NCBI RefSeq assembly: GCF_000219215.1
Contig: NC_015726.1
Span: forward strand, 2,666,001 to 2,730,000
DNA length: 64,000 bases
Direction of reading: 5' to 3'
Source: Cupriavidus necator N-1
GTDB lineage: Bacteria; Pseudomonadota; Gammaproteobacteria; Burkholderiales; Burkholderiaceae
Shown here piece by piece: positions 37,366 to 48,698 of the stretch (positions are counted from its first letter, which is position 1; the number at the start of each line of letters is the position of its first letter). Made by a program: the position numbers and the translations under genes. The notes below the pieces were generated by a model, which did not search any database, was not told the origin of the DNA, and was given only the letters and a program-made list of their open reading frames with translations.

Positions 37366-37682
37366 AAATGGTAGCGGGGCAATCTGCTCGATCACCCGCG
37401 CCTTGATCTTGGCGCATCGCGCTACGGCGGGCATCCCCCAAATGTGGGCCATTGCCATGCCGCGTTGCCGGCAGGCCGCAAACGCGCCCTGCAAAGCCTG
37501 TCAATCATGGCCCTGTCACATTCCTGAAGGAATCCGGGTTTTCGCCGAGCGGGTTTTCGCCAGCTTCCGGCCAGCGGGCGAATGCGGTCTACTGGACTCA
37601 CATCGACGGCTTGGCACCGCAAACGCCGGATCGCCGCAGCCGATGGTGCCTCAGAACAAGTCCAATGACCGGGAGACAGACC
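37366..37682. other. Stretch without a recognised gene
   Basis: About 320 bp between the orphan terminator and a small membrane-protein ORF. A perfect minus-strand TTGACA lies near 37503, but no good -10 follows it. I see no protein I can support. Confidence 0.4.
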
Positions 37683-37793
37683 ATGGTGACGAAGAAAGAA
37701 GACGCTTTCGTACTGAAGAACCTTCTCGCCCTCGCAGCAGTGGAAACCCTGGGCGGCGCGATTGCCCTGGGCATGGTCTTCCACCTGATCTGA
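37683..37793 (+). CDS. 36-residue single-span membrane protein
   Basis: The small protein starts MVTKKEDAFVLKN (charged, cytosolic) and continues as one hydrophobic helix (LLALAAVETLGGAIALGMVF). GGAG lies 9 bases before the ATG, at the usual distance. The positive-inside charge pattern and clean helix argue that it is translated. No family recognised. Confidence 0.5.
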   Translation: MVTKKEDAFVLKNLLALAAVETLGGAIALGMVFHLI

Positions 37794-37840
37794 TCTGGCT
37801 TGCCTGCGCGCCGGCGCTGCCACGCCGGCGCCCTGCCCGC

Positions 37841-38194
37841 TCACTCGTCGACAATCACCTCGAAGCCGCCAAAGATCATCCGCTGGCCGTCGAACGGCAT
37901 CGGATCCATGCCTTCCTTCAGGCGCGGGTCTGCCATCGCCGCCTTCATGCCGGTGTCGCGCTTCTCCCGTGACGGCCACAGGATCCACGCGAACACCACC
38001 GCTTCATCCTCCTTGCGCTGCACCGCCATGGTAAAGGACGTGACCTTGCCTTCCGGCACATCGTCACCCCAGCATTCCACCACCTTCAGCGCGCCGTGCT
38101 CCTTGAACACTGCGGCTGCCTTCTGCGCCACCTGGCGATAGGTCTCGCGAGTGGCCTGGGGAACGGCCAGTACGAATCCGTCGATATAGGACAT
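37841..38194 (-). CDS. DUF1428-family protein (YbaA-like)
   Basis: A 117-residue single-domain protein, the same length as E. coli YbaA. MSYIDGFVLAVP, ALKVVECWGDDVPEGKVTSF, AVVFAWILWPSREKRD and FDGQRMIFGGFEVIV are family marks. It has a ferredoxin-like ABM fold; function is unknown. AGGAG lies 8 bases before the ATG at 38194. Confidence 0.88.
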   Translation of the reverse strand: MSYIDGFVLAVPQATRETYRQVAQKAAAVFKEHGALKVVECWGDDVPEGKVTSFTMAVQRKEDEAVVFAWILWPSREKRDTGMKAAMADPRLKEGMDPMPFDGQRMIFGGFEVIVDE

Positions 38195-38279
38195 GGGCTT
38201 CACTCCTGGTCAGATTGAATCGGGCGAATCGGATCAAACGCGCGATTGCGTCTGACTACCATAGTCCATCGCCACGCCC

Positions 38280-38525
38280 TCAGCGGGTGGTCCGCTGCCC
38301 ACGCCGGTCGACCTCGAACACCATGTTTTCCCGGAAGCGCTGCCGCAGCCACTGCTCGGCCCGGCCCTGCGGCCGGCCCGACTTCGCCCAGATCAGGTCG
38401 ACGCTGACCAGCCAGTCCGTGTACGGATAGGCCACCAGGTCCAGTTCCACCAGTTCGCCGCGCTCCAGCGCCTCTCGCCGATGGCCAGGCAGTTGCCGGC
38501 GGTCTCGGCCATGCGAGGCCGAGCT
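38280..38525 (-). pseudogene. C-terminal remnant of a probable LysR-type regulator
   Basis: The last 65 codons in frame read ALERGELVELDLVAYPYTDW and GRAEQWLRQRF, resembling the end of LysR effector domains. Upstream (to about 38525) similarity seems to continue in another frame (AETAGNCLAIGERR), so a frameshift near 38477 is likely. No DNA-binding domain is present. Confidence 0.5.
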
Positions 38526-38558
38526 CGGCATTGCTTTCGCGCAGCCGCGACGCCCAAC

Positions 38559-39299
38559 TCGGAAGCCCTGCCCACGCTGGGCGGCCGCACCACGCGCAGC
38601 GACGCCGACCAGCTGCGCAAGGCCCAGCAGGCCCTGCCCGCGGTACCGCTGCCGGTCGACATGCAATTGCCGCTGCAGGCCACCGGCACGCGCCCGTCAC
38701 GCGCGCTGCCGTATGAGCTGCATACCAGCGCGCGCTGCAGCGCCGTGGGGCAGGTCGAACTGGTGTTCGCCAACACCGGCACGCAAGCCGCGGTGTTCCA
38801 CGTCTACGACCGCTACCAGCTGGGACGCATTCCGCGCCGTTATGTCGTGGAAGCCGGCAAGTCCCTGACCGATACCTGGAACGTGTTCCAGGACAACGCC
38901 GGGCAATACGACCTGTGGGTGCTGGGCCCCAACGGCTTTCACCGCCATTTCCGCGGCGATACCAACCGCATCGGCGATACCGGCATCGCACCGGAGATCC
39001 GCGTCTGCTACGACATTGCCAATGGCGATGTCTACGTCGACCTGATCAACGCCGGCCGCAGGGCCTGCCACTTCAACATCCAGGCGCTCGCGTACCGAAC
39101 CGATGGCCCGTGGCCGGTCACCGTCGGCGCCAACGGCGACAAATCCGTGTATTGGTCGCTGGAGGAAAGCGGGCAGTGGTATGACTTTGCGGTGACGTGC
39201 GACAGCGACCCGGCCTTCTATCGACGCTTTGCGGGACGGGTGGAGACCGGCAGGCATACGGTGAGCGATCCGGCGATGGGGTTGGTGACGCAGGATTGA
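38559..39299 (+). pseudogene. C-terminal remnant of phosphocholine-type phospholipase C
   Basis: About 246 codons match the two C-terminal domains of non-haemolytic phospholipase C (ALPYELHTSARC, VELVFANTGTQAAVFHVYD, RIPRRYVVEAGK, YDLWVLGPNGFHRHFRG). The whole catalytic phosphoesterase domain, the Tat signal and a start codon with ribosome-binding site are missing; the frame begins 15 bp from the broken LysR-like tail on the other strand. A complete enzyme has about 700 residues. This is a 5'-truncated gene. Confidence 0.8.
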
Positions 39300-39315
39300 G
39301 CGGTAGTTCAAAGGT

Positions 39316-39356
39316 AAAAAAAAAGGGACTGCAGGTATCAACCTGCAGTCCCTTTT
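39316..39356. terminator. Bidirectional terminator after rpoD-tRNA
   Basis: A perfect 12-bp stem GGGACTGCAGGT / ACCTGCAGTCCC (39325-39352). The minus-strand side runs into nine T, ending the tRNA transcript; the plus side has TTTT. Confidence 0.88.
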
Positions 39357-39361
39357 CACAT

Positions 39362-39440
<79 letters not shown>

Positions 39441-39450
39441 TTGGAAGCGT

Positions 39451-42003
<2,553 letters not shown>

Positions 42004-42059
42004 TGGCACGCTCACTTTCACCAGAACTGGAGAGAAAGATTTCGCAATCCAAACCGGCT

Positions 42060-42065
42060 ATTGTA
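42060..42065 (-). promoter_or_regulatory. Extended -10 promoter of rpoD
   Basis: Minus-strand TGC precedes TACAAT, 57 bases before the ATG. No good -35 is present. Confidence 0.5.
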
Positions 42066-42092
42066 GCACGCCACGCATAGCCGGCTCCCTGT

Positions 42093-42111
42093 CAGGTGAG
42101 GTTTTCACCTG
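42093..42111. repeat. Perfect 7-5-7 inverted repeat upstream of rpoD
   Basis: CAGGTGA-N5-TCACCTG lies about 30 bases upstream of the rpoD -10 box in the dnaG-rpoD spacer. It overlaps a second palindrome, TTTTCA-CC-TGAAAA. Its place suits an operator; as a terminator it lacks a T-run on the dnaG strand. Confidence 0.5.
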
Positions 42112-42207
42112 AAAAATCAAGGCTTAAGCTCGGCAGGGCCGGGCCCAGTCCCTTATCCAACGCTTGCTGCTGTCTCCTGGTTGATGACCAGGGCACCCGC
42201 AGGCACC

Positions 42208-44019
42208 TCAGCCAAGTTGGCGCCGCCGGTGGATTTCCCCCACCAGCCAGCGCATGCGCTGCTTGGCCGCTTCATCGGCCGTGCCCGCCACCACCTCCGC
42301 CTGCAGGCCGTCGAGTTCGCGCCGCAGCGGCTCGGCCAGCAGCTTGGTAATGGCCGCATCGAAATCCTGTATTGCGGGTGCTTCTTCGATCTCTTCTCGC
42401 AGCACCGCGGTACGTGCCACGGCATACACCTCGGCATAGGGCGACTGGGCCAGGTGCTCGCTGAAGGCCGCAAAATTGACCTCGCCCTGCACGCTGTCGC
42501 ACGCCTCCACCAGGTGCGCCAGCACTTCACTGTCGCCGCTCTCGCCGCCCAGCAGCAGCGCGCGCGCATCCTCGTCAAGCCTTGCCGACAGCGCCGGATA
42601 GCACATCAGCAGCTGGATCACCCGCTGTTCCAGCCCGGTCGGGGCCTGGCGGCGGGTGCGCGGGCGCGGCTGGGCGAAGCGGCCGACGCGGGCCGGGTCG
42701 CTGCGCAGGCCGCAGATGGCTTCGATCTCCGCGGGTGTCGTCCCCGTGGCATCGGCAAGTTCGCGCACAATCTGTAGTCTCAGGCCGCCGGCGGGCATGG
42801 CCTGCAGCAGCGGCTTGGCCTCGTACTGGGCCCGGGCGCGGCCCTCCGGCTGGCGCAGGTCCAGCTCCTCGGTGACCGACTGCAGCAGGAAGCGCGACAG
42901 CGGCATGGCATTGCGCACCTGGTTGGCAAAGGCCTCGGTGCCCTCTTCGCGCACATAGCTGTCCGGATCGTGCTCGGACGGCAGGAACAGGAAGCGGATG
43001 GTCTTGTTGTCCGCCACGTGCGGCAAGCAGGCCTCCAGCGCGCGCCGGGCCGCGCGGCGCCCGGCAGAGTCGCCGTCGAACGAAAACACCACGGCGTCGG
43101 TCTGGCGCAGCAGCTTCTGCACATGCACAGGGGTGCACGCCGTGCCCAGGGTGGCAACGGCATTGGCAAAACCGAGCTGGGCCAGCGCCACGACGTCCAT
43201 ATAACCTTCGACCACCAGCACGTAGCCAGTTTCCCGGATCGCGTGACGGGCCTCGAACAACCCGTACAACTCCGTGCCCTTGCTGAACAGCGGGGTCTCG
43301 GGCGAGTTCAGGTACTTGGGCTCGCCCTGCCCCATCACGCGGCCGCCGAAGCCGATCACGGCCCCTTTGGTGTTGCGGATAGGGAACATGATGCGGTCGC
43401 GGAAGCGGTCGTAGCGGCGCGGCTTGCCGTCCGCATCGCGCTTCTCGCTTTCGATCAGCAGGCCGCACTCGACCAGCGGCGCCGACACGTTGTCATCACG
43501 ATAGCTGCCGAACACGGCCTCAAGGCCCTGCCAGTCATCCGGCGCATAGCCCAGGCCGAAGTTCGCGGCGATCTCGCCGGTGAGGCCGCGGCCCTTCAGG
43601 TACTGGATCGCCTGCGGCGCGCCGCGCAGCTGGCGGCGGTAGAAATCGGTGGCGCGGGTCATTGCGTCGGACAGCGCCACCGAACGGGCCTGCTGTTCCG
43701 CGCGCTGCCCGGGCGGCAGCCGGTCGCGCTCTTCCGGCACGCTCATACCAACCGACTGGGCCAGTTCGCGCACCGCTTCCGGATAGGACTGGCCGGAAAA
43801 TTCCATCAGAAAGCCGATGGCCGAGCCGTGGGCGCCACATCCGAAGCAGTGGTAGAACTGCTTAGTCGGCGACACCGTGAATGACGGTGATTTCTCGTTA
43901 TGGAAGGGGCACAGCCCCATGAAGTTGGCGCCGCCCTTCTTCAGCTGCACATACTTGCCCACCACATCGACAATGTCGACACGGTTGAGCAGGTCCTGAA
44001 TAAAGGATTGCGGAATCAC
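42208..44019 (-). CDS. dnaG: DNA primase DnaG
   Basis: A 603-residue primase that makes RNA primers for replication. The CHC2 zinc site is C37, H40, C58 and C61 (CPFHNEKSPSF, HCFGCGAHG). The TOPRIM acids are in VVEGYMDVVAL and FSFDGDSAGRRAA. The C-terminal helicase-interacting domain ends at the short tail WLVGEIHRRRQLG. Stands between yqeY and rpoD with its own likely -10 at 44111-44116. Confidence 0.97.
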   Translation of the reverse strand: MIPQSFIQDLLNRVDIVDVVGKYVQLKKGGANFMGLCPFHNEKSPSFTVSPTKQFYHCFGCGAHGSAIGFLMEFSGQSYPEAVRELAQSVGMSVPEERDRLPPGQRAEQQARSVALSDAMTRATDFYRRQLRGAPQAIQYLKGRGLTGEIAANFGLGYAPDDWQGLEAVFGSYRDDNVSAPLVECGLLIESEKRDADGKPRRYDRFRDRIMFPIRNTKGAVIGFGGRVMGQGEPKYLNSPETPLFSKGTELYGLFEARHAIRETGYVLVVEGYMDVVALAQLGFANAVATLGTACTPVHVQKLLRQTDAVVFSFDGDSAGRRAARRALEACLPHVADNKTIRFLFLPSEHDPDSYVREEGTEAFANQVRNAMPLSRFLLQSVTEELDLRQPEGRARAQYEAKPLLQAMPAGGLRLQIVRELADATGTTPAEIEAICGLRSDPARVGRFAQPRPRTRRQAPTGLEQRVIQLLMCYPALSARLDEDARALLLGGESGDSEVLAHLVEACDSVQGEVNFAAFSEHLAQSPYAEVYAVARTAVLREEIEEAPAIQDFDAAITKLLAEPLRRELDGLQAEVVAGTADEAAKQRMRWLVGEIHRRRQLG

Positions 44020-44110
44020 CCGACTGACCGTCCTGAGGCATGGCCGTCCCGCGGCGGGCGGCTTCTTTTAGGAATGCGTGACCGGTGCGGCGCCCGGCTG
44101 CTATCGGAAT

Positions 44111-44116
44111 ATTGTA
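44111..44116 (-). promoter_or_regulatory. Candidate -10 box of dnaG
   Basis: Minus-strand TACAAT, 92 bases before the dnaG ATG; no clear -35. Confidence 0.35.
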
Positions 44117-44220
44117 GTGCAGCGTGATAAGGCCGCCCGGACTGCGTAACATCTCCGTGCAACTGCACCGAACCACGCGGATCCGGTGCTTATCCTGCTC
44201 GCAACCGATTAAATCAGTAT

Positions 44221-44670
44221 TTACTTTGCTGCGAGTGCAGCCTTGACCAGGGCCGATACGGCGGTCATGTCGGCACGGCCAGCCAGCTTGCCCTTGAGCA
44301 CGCCCATGACCTTGCCCATGTCCTGCGGACCGGCGGCGCCAGTGGCGGCAACGGCCTGCTGGACTTCGGCGGCGACCTCCTCGTCCGACAGCGCGGCGGG
44401 CATGTAGGCCTTCAGCACCTCGACTTCCGCCGACTCCTTGTCTGCCAGGTCATTGCGGCCCGCTTGCTGGAACTGCGAGATCGAATCCTTGCGCTGCTTG
44501 ATCAGTTTCTCGACCACGGCAAGCACGGCGGTATCGTCCAGCTCCACGCGCTCATCGACTTCGCGCTGCTTGATGGCGGCCAGCAACAGGCGGATGGTGC
44601 CGAGGCGCTCCGTTTCGCGGGCGCGCATGGCGGCCTTCATGTCTTCGCTGATACGGGCTTTGAGGGACAT
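44221..44670 (-). CDS. GatB/YqeY-domain protein
   Basis: A 149-residue protein homologous to the C-terminal tRNA-binding domain of GatB: AAMRARETERLGTIRLLLAAIKQ and QDMGKVMGVLKGKLAGRADM. Freestanding copies are common between rpsU and dnaG; their function is not settled. ATG at 44670 fits the conserved MSLKARI. A hairpin lies between it and rpsU. Confidence 0.92.
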   Translation of the reverse strand: MSLKARISEDMKAAMRARETERLGTIRLLLAAIKQREVDERVELDDTAVLAVVEKLIKQRKDSISQFQQAGRNDLADKESAEVEVLKAYMPAALSDEEVAAEVQQAVAATGAAGPQDMGKVMGVLKGKLAGRADMTAVSALVKAALAAK

Positions 44671-44742
44671 CGTGATCTTCCAGAAAGTGGGTGGACACTC
44701 ACAGGTGGCGGCGGCGACCGCCCGCTGCAAGGCCCAGAACGC

Positions 44743-44775
44743 AAAAACCCGCCGAAGCGTATGCCACAGCGGGTC
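44743..44775 (-). terminator. Terminator or attenuator between rpsU and yqeY
   Basis: GACCCGC pairs with GCGGGTT across a 16-base loop and is followed by TTTT on the minus strand. Partial read-through would let rpsU be made in excess over the downstream genes. Confidence 0.6.
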
Positions 44776-44797
44776 GGATGCAAGCGGGAGCGCCGGG

Positions 44798-45010
44798 TCA
44801 GTACAGCTTCTTCGGCAGCATCTGGCTGCGGATGCGCTTGTAATGGCGCTTTTCCGCGGCTGCCTTCTTGCGCTTGCGCGCGGCGGTGGGCTTTTCGTAA
44901 AACTCGCGCGCCCGCAGTTCCGGGAGCAGCCCGTTCTTCTCTATGGTGCGCTTGAAACGGCGCATGGCAACTTCAAAAGGCTCGTTTTCCTTGAGATGGA
45001 TCGTGGTCAT
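44798..45010 (-). CDS. rpsU: Ribosomal protein bS21
   Basis: A 70-residue very basic 30S protein: [20 protein letters not shown] and ending in a Lys/Arg-rich helix ([16 protein letters not shown]). Length and sequence are typical. It heads the macromolecular-synthesis block; an extended -10 lies at 45062-45067. Confidence 0.97.
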   Translation of the reverse strand: MTTIHLKENEPFEVAMRRFKRTIEKNGLLPELRAREFYEKPTAARKRKKAAAEKRHYKRIRSQMLPKKLY

Positions 45011-45061
45011 TTGGCCAGAAAATAAAGAATTTTCGGGATAAGCGGCTCTACGAAGTTCTGG

Positions 45062-45067
45062 ATTGTA
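45062..45067 (-). promoter_or_regulatory. Extended -10 promoter of rpsU
   Basis: Minus-strand TGC then TACAAT, 52 bases before the rpsU ATG; the -35 position is weak. Confidence 0.5.
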
Positions 45068-45147
45068 GCATCAACAATCCAACGGGGAAGTGGCGTGCAG
45101 CGGACACTTAGCGAGTGCCGCTTACTACCCTTCCAGCTATCACCAGA

Positions 45148-46413
45148 CTATCCTTGGGCTACCGATTGCCCTGCCGAAGCAGTGCGCGATGCCTCTGCCG
45201 CGGCCTGCCCCGCCGCCACTGCGGAGGCCCAGGCCCACTGGAAGTTGTAGCCACCCAGCCAGCCGGTCACGTCCACCACCTCGCCGATGAAATACAGGCC
45301 CGGCACCTCGCGGGCCATCATGGTGGTGGATGACAGCGCCCGCGTGTCGACCCCGCCCAGCGTGACCTCGGCCTTGCGGTAGCCCTCGGTGCCAGACGGC
45401 ACGATGCGCCAGCCGTTGAGCGTGGCGCCCAGCTTGCGCAGGGCCTTGTCGGTCACATCATGCAGCGGCATGGCTGCATCCACGCCCGAGGCCGCGCACC
45501 AGGCATCGGCCAGCCGCGCCGGCAGCCGTTGCGCCAGCAGGTTGCCCAGGTGCTTGCGGCTGCCGGCCTTTTGCTCCAGCAGCCAGGCGGCGGCATCCTC
45601 GCCATCAAACAGGTCGATGGCGATCGGCGTGCCGGGGCGCCAGTAGCTGGAGATCTGCAGCACGGCGGGGCCGGACAGGCCACGGTGCGTCCACAGCAGG
45701 TCTTCGCGGAAGGCCCCGGCCGCCTTGCCGTTGCCGGTGGCGACATCCACTTCCAGCGACACGCCGGCCAGCGGCGCGAACGGCGCCCAGTCCTTGCCAT
45801 CGAAGGTCAGCGGTACCAGCGCCGGCCGGGTTTCGACGATGCCCAGCCCGAACTGCCGCGCGATGCGGTAGCCAAAGTCGGTGGCGCCGATCTTGGGGAT
45901 CGACAGCCCGCCGGTGGCCACCACCAGCGCCCCGGCCCGCACCGTGCCGGTGGCGGTGAGCAACAGGAAATCGTCGCCCTCGCGCCGGATCTCGGCCACG
46001 GTGCAGCCGGTCTGCCAGCGCACATGGCCGGTGTCGCATTCGGCGCGCAGCATGGCGATCACGTCTTCGGCGCTGTCGTTGCAGAACAGCTGGCCGCGAT
46101 GCTTCTCGTGCCAGTCGATGCCGTAGCGGCGCATCAGGCCAAGGAAATCCTGCGGCGTGTAGCGCGCCAGCGCAGAGCGGCAGAAGTGCGGATTGGACGA
46201 CAGGTAGTTGGCGGGCCCGGCCTGCAGGTTGGTGAAATTGCAGCGCCCGCCGCCCGAAATGCGGATCTTCTCGGCCAGCTTGGTGGCATGGTCGATCAGC
46301 ACCACGCGCGCGCCGTTCTGGCCGGCCACGGCGGCACACATCATGCCGGCCGCGCCCGCACCCAGCACGGCCACGTCATACCGGCCCGTCCGGGCCGATG
46401 TTGCCCCGCTCAT
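45148..46413 (-). CDS. BaiN/HI0933-type NAD(P)/FAD-dependent oxidoreductase
   Basis: A 421-residue flavoprotein. The Rossmann motif is [18 protein letters not shown], followed by [32 protein letters not shown] and the C-terminal [21 protein letters not shown], all family signatures. Members reduce unsaturated bonds in bile-acid or related metabolites or act on unknown substrates. ATG at 46413 was chosen with GAGG upstream. Divergent from tsaD. Confidence 0.9.
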   Translation of the reverse strand: MSGATSARTGRYDVAVLGAGAAGMMCAAVAGQNGARVVLIDHATKLAEKIRISGGGRCNFTNLQAGPANYLSSNPHFCRSALARYTPQDFLGLMRRYGIDWHEKHRGQLFCNDSAEDVIAMLRAECDTGHVRWQTGCTVAEIRREGDDFLLLTATGTVRAGALVVATGGLSIPKIGATDFGYRIARQFGLGIVETRPALVPLTFDGKDWAPFAPLAGVSLEVDVATGNGKAAGAFREDLLWTHRGLSGPAVLQISSYWRPGTPIAIDLFDGEDAAAWLLEQKAGSRKHLGNLLAQRLPARLADAWCAASGVDAAMPLHDVTDKALRKLGATLNGWRIVPSGTEGYRKAEVTLGGVDTRALSSTTMMAREVPGLYFIGEVVDVTGWLGGYNFQWAWASAVAAGQAAAEASRTASAGQSVAQG

Positions 46414-46570
46414 CGCACGCCTCGCGCATCCATGTGTATTGCCACCGCCAGAGAAAGGGCAGATTGTAGCGAAAAGCACGCCGCGCGCCGCTGTGCTACC
46501 CTGCGCGCTTCCTGCAACCTGTTGTTTCGACAGCCGTTTCCCTGACCGGAGACGGCCCTATGCGCTTCCC

Positions 46571-47605
46571 ATGCTTGTCCTCGGCATCGAATCCTCCTGC
46601 GACGAAACCGGCCTCGCCCTCTATGACACCGGGACCGGCCTGCTCGCGCATGCGCTGCACTCGCAGATCGCCATGCACCGCGACTACGGCGGCGTGGTGC
46701 CGGAACTGGCGTCGCGCGACCATATCCGCCGCGTGCTGCCGCTGCTGGAGCAGGTGCTGGCCGATGCCGGCCGCACCCGCCAGGACATCGACGCCATCGC
46801 CTTCACCCAGGGCCCCGGCCTGGCCGGCGCACTGCTGGTGGGCGCCTCGGTGGCCAATGCCCTGGGCTTCGCGCTGAACGTGCCGATGGTGGGCGTGCAT
46901 CACCTGGAAGGCCACCTGCTGTCGCCGCTGCTGACGCGCGAGCCGCCGCCCTTCCCGTTCGTGGCGCTGCTGGTGTCGGGCGGGCATACGCAACTGATGG
47001 AAGTGCGCGGCATCGGCGACTACACGCTGTTGGGCGAAACCCTGGACGACGCCGCCGGCGAAGCTTTCGACAAGACCGCCAAGCTGCTGGGGCTGGGCTA
47101 TCCGGGCGGCCCGGAAGTGTCGCGGCTGGCCGAATTCGGCATCCCCGGCGCCTTTGCGCTGCCGCGGCCGATGCTGCATTCGGGCAACCTGGATTTCTCC
47201 TTCGCCGGGCTGAAGACCGCGGTGCTGACGCAAACCCGCAAGCTCGCCAACACCTGCGAACAGGACCGCGCCAACCTGGCGCGCGCCTTTGTCGATGCCA
47301 TTGTCGACGTGCTGGCCGCCAAGTCGATGGCGGCGCTCAAGCAGACCGGGCACAAGCGGCTGGTGGTGGCGGGAGGCGTGGGTGCCAACCGGCAGTTGCG
47401 CGAGCGGCTGGACCAGATGGGCAAGCAGCGCAAGATCGACGTGTATTACCCGGACCTGGCGTTCTGCACCGACAACGGCGCGATGATCGCGTTTGCCGGC
47501 GCGATGCGGCTGCAGGCCGCGCCCGAACTGGCGCGGCACGAGTATGGCTACGGCGTGACGCCGCGCTGGGACCTGGCGGATATCCGCCTGCCTTCGGCGG
47601 CCTGA
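46571..47605 (+). CDS. tsaD: tRNA N6-adenosine threonylcarbamoyltransferase TsaD
   Basis: A 344-residue ASKHA-fold enzyme that transfers threonylcarbamoyl to A37 of ANN-decoding tRNAs with TsaB and Tsa[17 protein letters not shown] starts the phosphate-binding fold; metal-binding [32 protein letters not shown] and [14 protein letters not shown] follow. The start at 46571 is fixed by the conserved [13 protein letters not shown]. Confidence 0.97.
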   Translation: MLVLGIESSCDETGLALYDTGTGLLAHALHSQIAMHRDYGGVVPELASRDHIRRVLPLLEQVLADAGRTRQDIDAIAFTQGPGLAGALLVGASVANALGFALNVPMVGVHHLEGHLLSPLLTREPPPFPFVALLVSGGHTQLMEVRGIGDYTLLGETLDDAAGEAFDKTAKLLGLGYPGGPEVSRLAEFGIPGAFALPRPMLHSGNLDFSFAGLKTAVLTQTRKLANTCEQDRANLARAFVDAIVDVLAAKSMAALKQTGHKRLVVAGGVGANRQLRERLDQMGKQRKIDVYYPDLAFCTDNGAMIAFAGAMRLQAAPELARHEYGYGVTPRWDLADIRLPSAA

Positions 47606-47613
47606 ACCGGACC

Positions 47614-47660
47614 AAAAAAAGAGCCACCGCATGCGGCACCGCATGCGGTGGCTCTTTCCA
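47614..47660. terminator. Bidirectional terminator between tsaD and folE2
   Basis: A 19-bp perfect stem AAAGAGCCACCGCATGCGG and its complement, with T-runs on both strands, serves the converging genes. Confidence 0.85.
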
Positions 47661-47677
47661 TTGCAGCGACAACGCGG

Positions 47678-48481
47678 TCAGTCGACGCGCTTGTCCCGCT
47701 CGATCACGGCATACGCGCTGTGGTTGTGGATCGACTCAAAGTTCTCCGCCTCCAGCACATACGCCACGATGCGGTCATCCGCATTCAGCCGCATGGCGAT
47801 ATCGCGCACCAGGTCCTCGACGAACTTGGGATTTTCATAGGCGCGCTCGGTGACGAACTTCTCGTCGGGGCGCTTGAGCAGGCCCCACAGCTCGCACGAG
47901 GCCTCTTCCTCGGCCATGCGGACCAGCGCTTCCACCGGCAGCTCGCCGGCCAGCTCCACGTCCATGGTGATATGCGAACGCTGGTTGTGCGCGCCGTACT
48001 GCGAGATCTTCTTCGAGCACGGGCACAGGCTGGTCACCGGCACCAGCGCCTTCAGGAACACGCGCGTGGCGCCGTTGCGCACTTCGCCGGTCAGCGTGAC
48101 CTCGTAGTCCAGCAGCGACTCCACGCCCGACACCGGCGCGATCTTGCTGATGAAGTACGGGAAGGTGACCTCGATGCGGCCAGCCTCGGCCTCCAGCTTC
48201 TCCAGCATCTTGTCCAGCATCAGCCGGAAGCTGGCCAGCTCCAGCGGTGCGCGCTCTTCTTCCAGCAGCGCGACGAAGCGCGACATATGCGTGCCCTTCT
48301 GGTCCGCCGGCAGGTGCACGTCGAGATTGAAGGTGCCCACGGTCGGCACGATGCCGGTCGGGGTCTTCAGGGTCACGGGGTAACGCACGCCCTTGACGCC
48401 GACACGCTGGATGGGGATCTGGCGGGTGTCGGGGCTCGACTGGACGTCGGGCATGATGAAGGCGGGGTTGATGTCATTCAT
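47678..48481 (-). CDS. folE2: GTP cyclohydrolase FolE2 (type IB)
   Basis: A 267-residue metal-promiscuous enzyme converting GTP to dihydroneopterin triphosphate for folate or queuosine. Active-site Cys in [20 protein letters not shown] and the C-terminal [17 protein letters not shown] are typical. The zinc-independent form is often used under zinc limitation; I saw no clear Zur site upstream. Strong GGAGG before the ATG. Confidence 0.95.
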   Translation of the reverse strand: MNDINPAFIMPDVQSSPDTRQIPIQRVGVKGVRYPVTLKTPTGIVPTVGTFNLDVHLPADQKGTHMSRFVALLEEERAPLELASFRLMLDKMLEKLEAEAGRIEVTFPYFISKIAPVSGVESLLDYEVTLTGEVRNGATRVFLKALVPVTSLCPCSKKISQYGAHNQRSHITMDVELAGELPVEALVRMAEEEASCELWGLLKRPDEKFVTERAYENPKFVEDLVRDIAMRLNADDRIVAYVLEAENFESIHNHSAYAVIERDKRVD

Positions 48482-48627
48482 CTACGGTTTCCTCCAGGGT
48501 CGCGCCCAAGTGGGGCGGCACGAGCCCTTACGGTCGCGGCATTTTCGCAGTCCATCCATGCCGCGCAACGAGTGTGAAACCACGGGATCCGGCAAATGGC
48601 ACGCCGGCCCGCAGCTGCGAACACAAA

Positions 48628-48684
48628 AAAGGGGAGTTTAAGGGAATTCGGACGCACTCGTGGTGCGAGGGCCGAATCCCCTTC
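48628..48684 (-). terminator. Probable terminator of the xseB-ispA-dxs operon
   Basis: On the minus strand GGGGATTCGG pairs with CCGAATTCCC (one G-T), with an inner CGCAC/GTGCG hairpin, and TTTTTT follows 11 bases later. Confidence 0.45.
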
Positions 48685-48698
48685 GGGACAGCAGGTGA

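Noticed and set aside
37303..37494. A 63-codon minus-strand frame
   Set aside because: Its last third is the orphan terminator hairpin and there is no ribosome-binding site.
34892..39360. Insertion sequence or integrated element in the decayed patch
   Set aside because: No transposase, terminal inverted repeats or target duplications could be seen; only broken genes.
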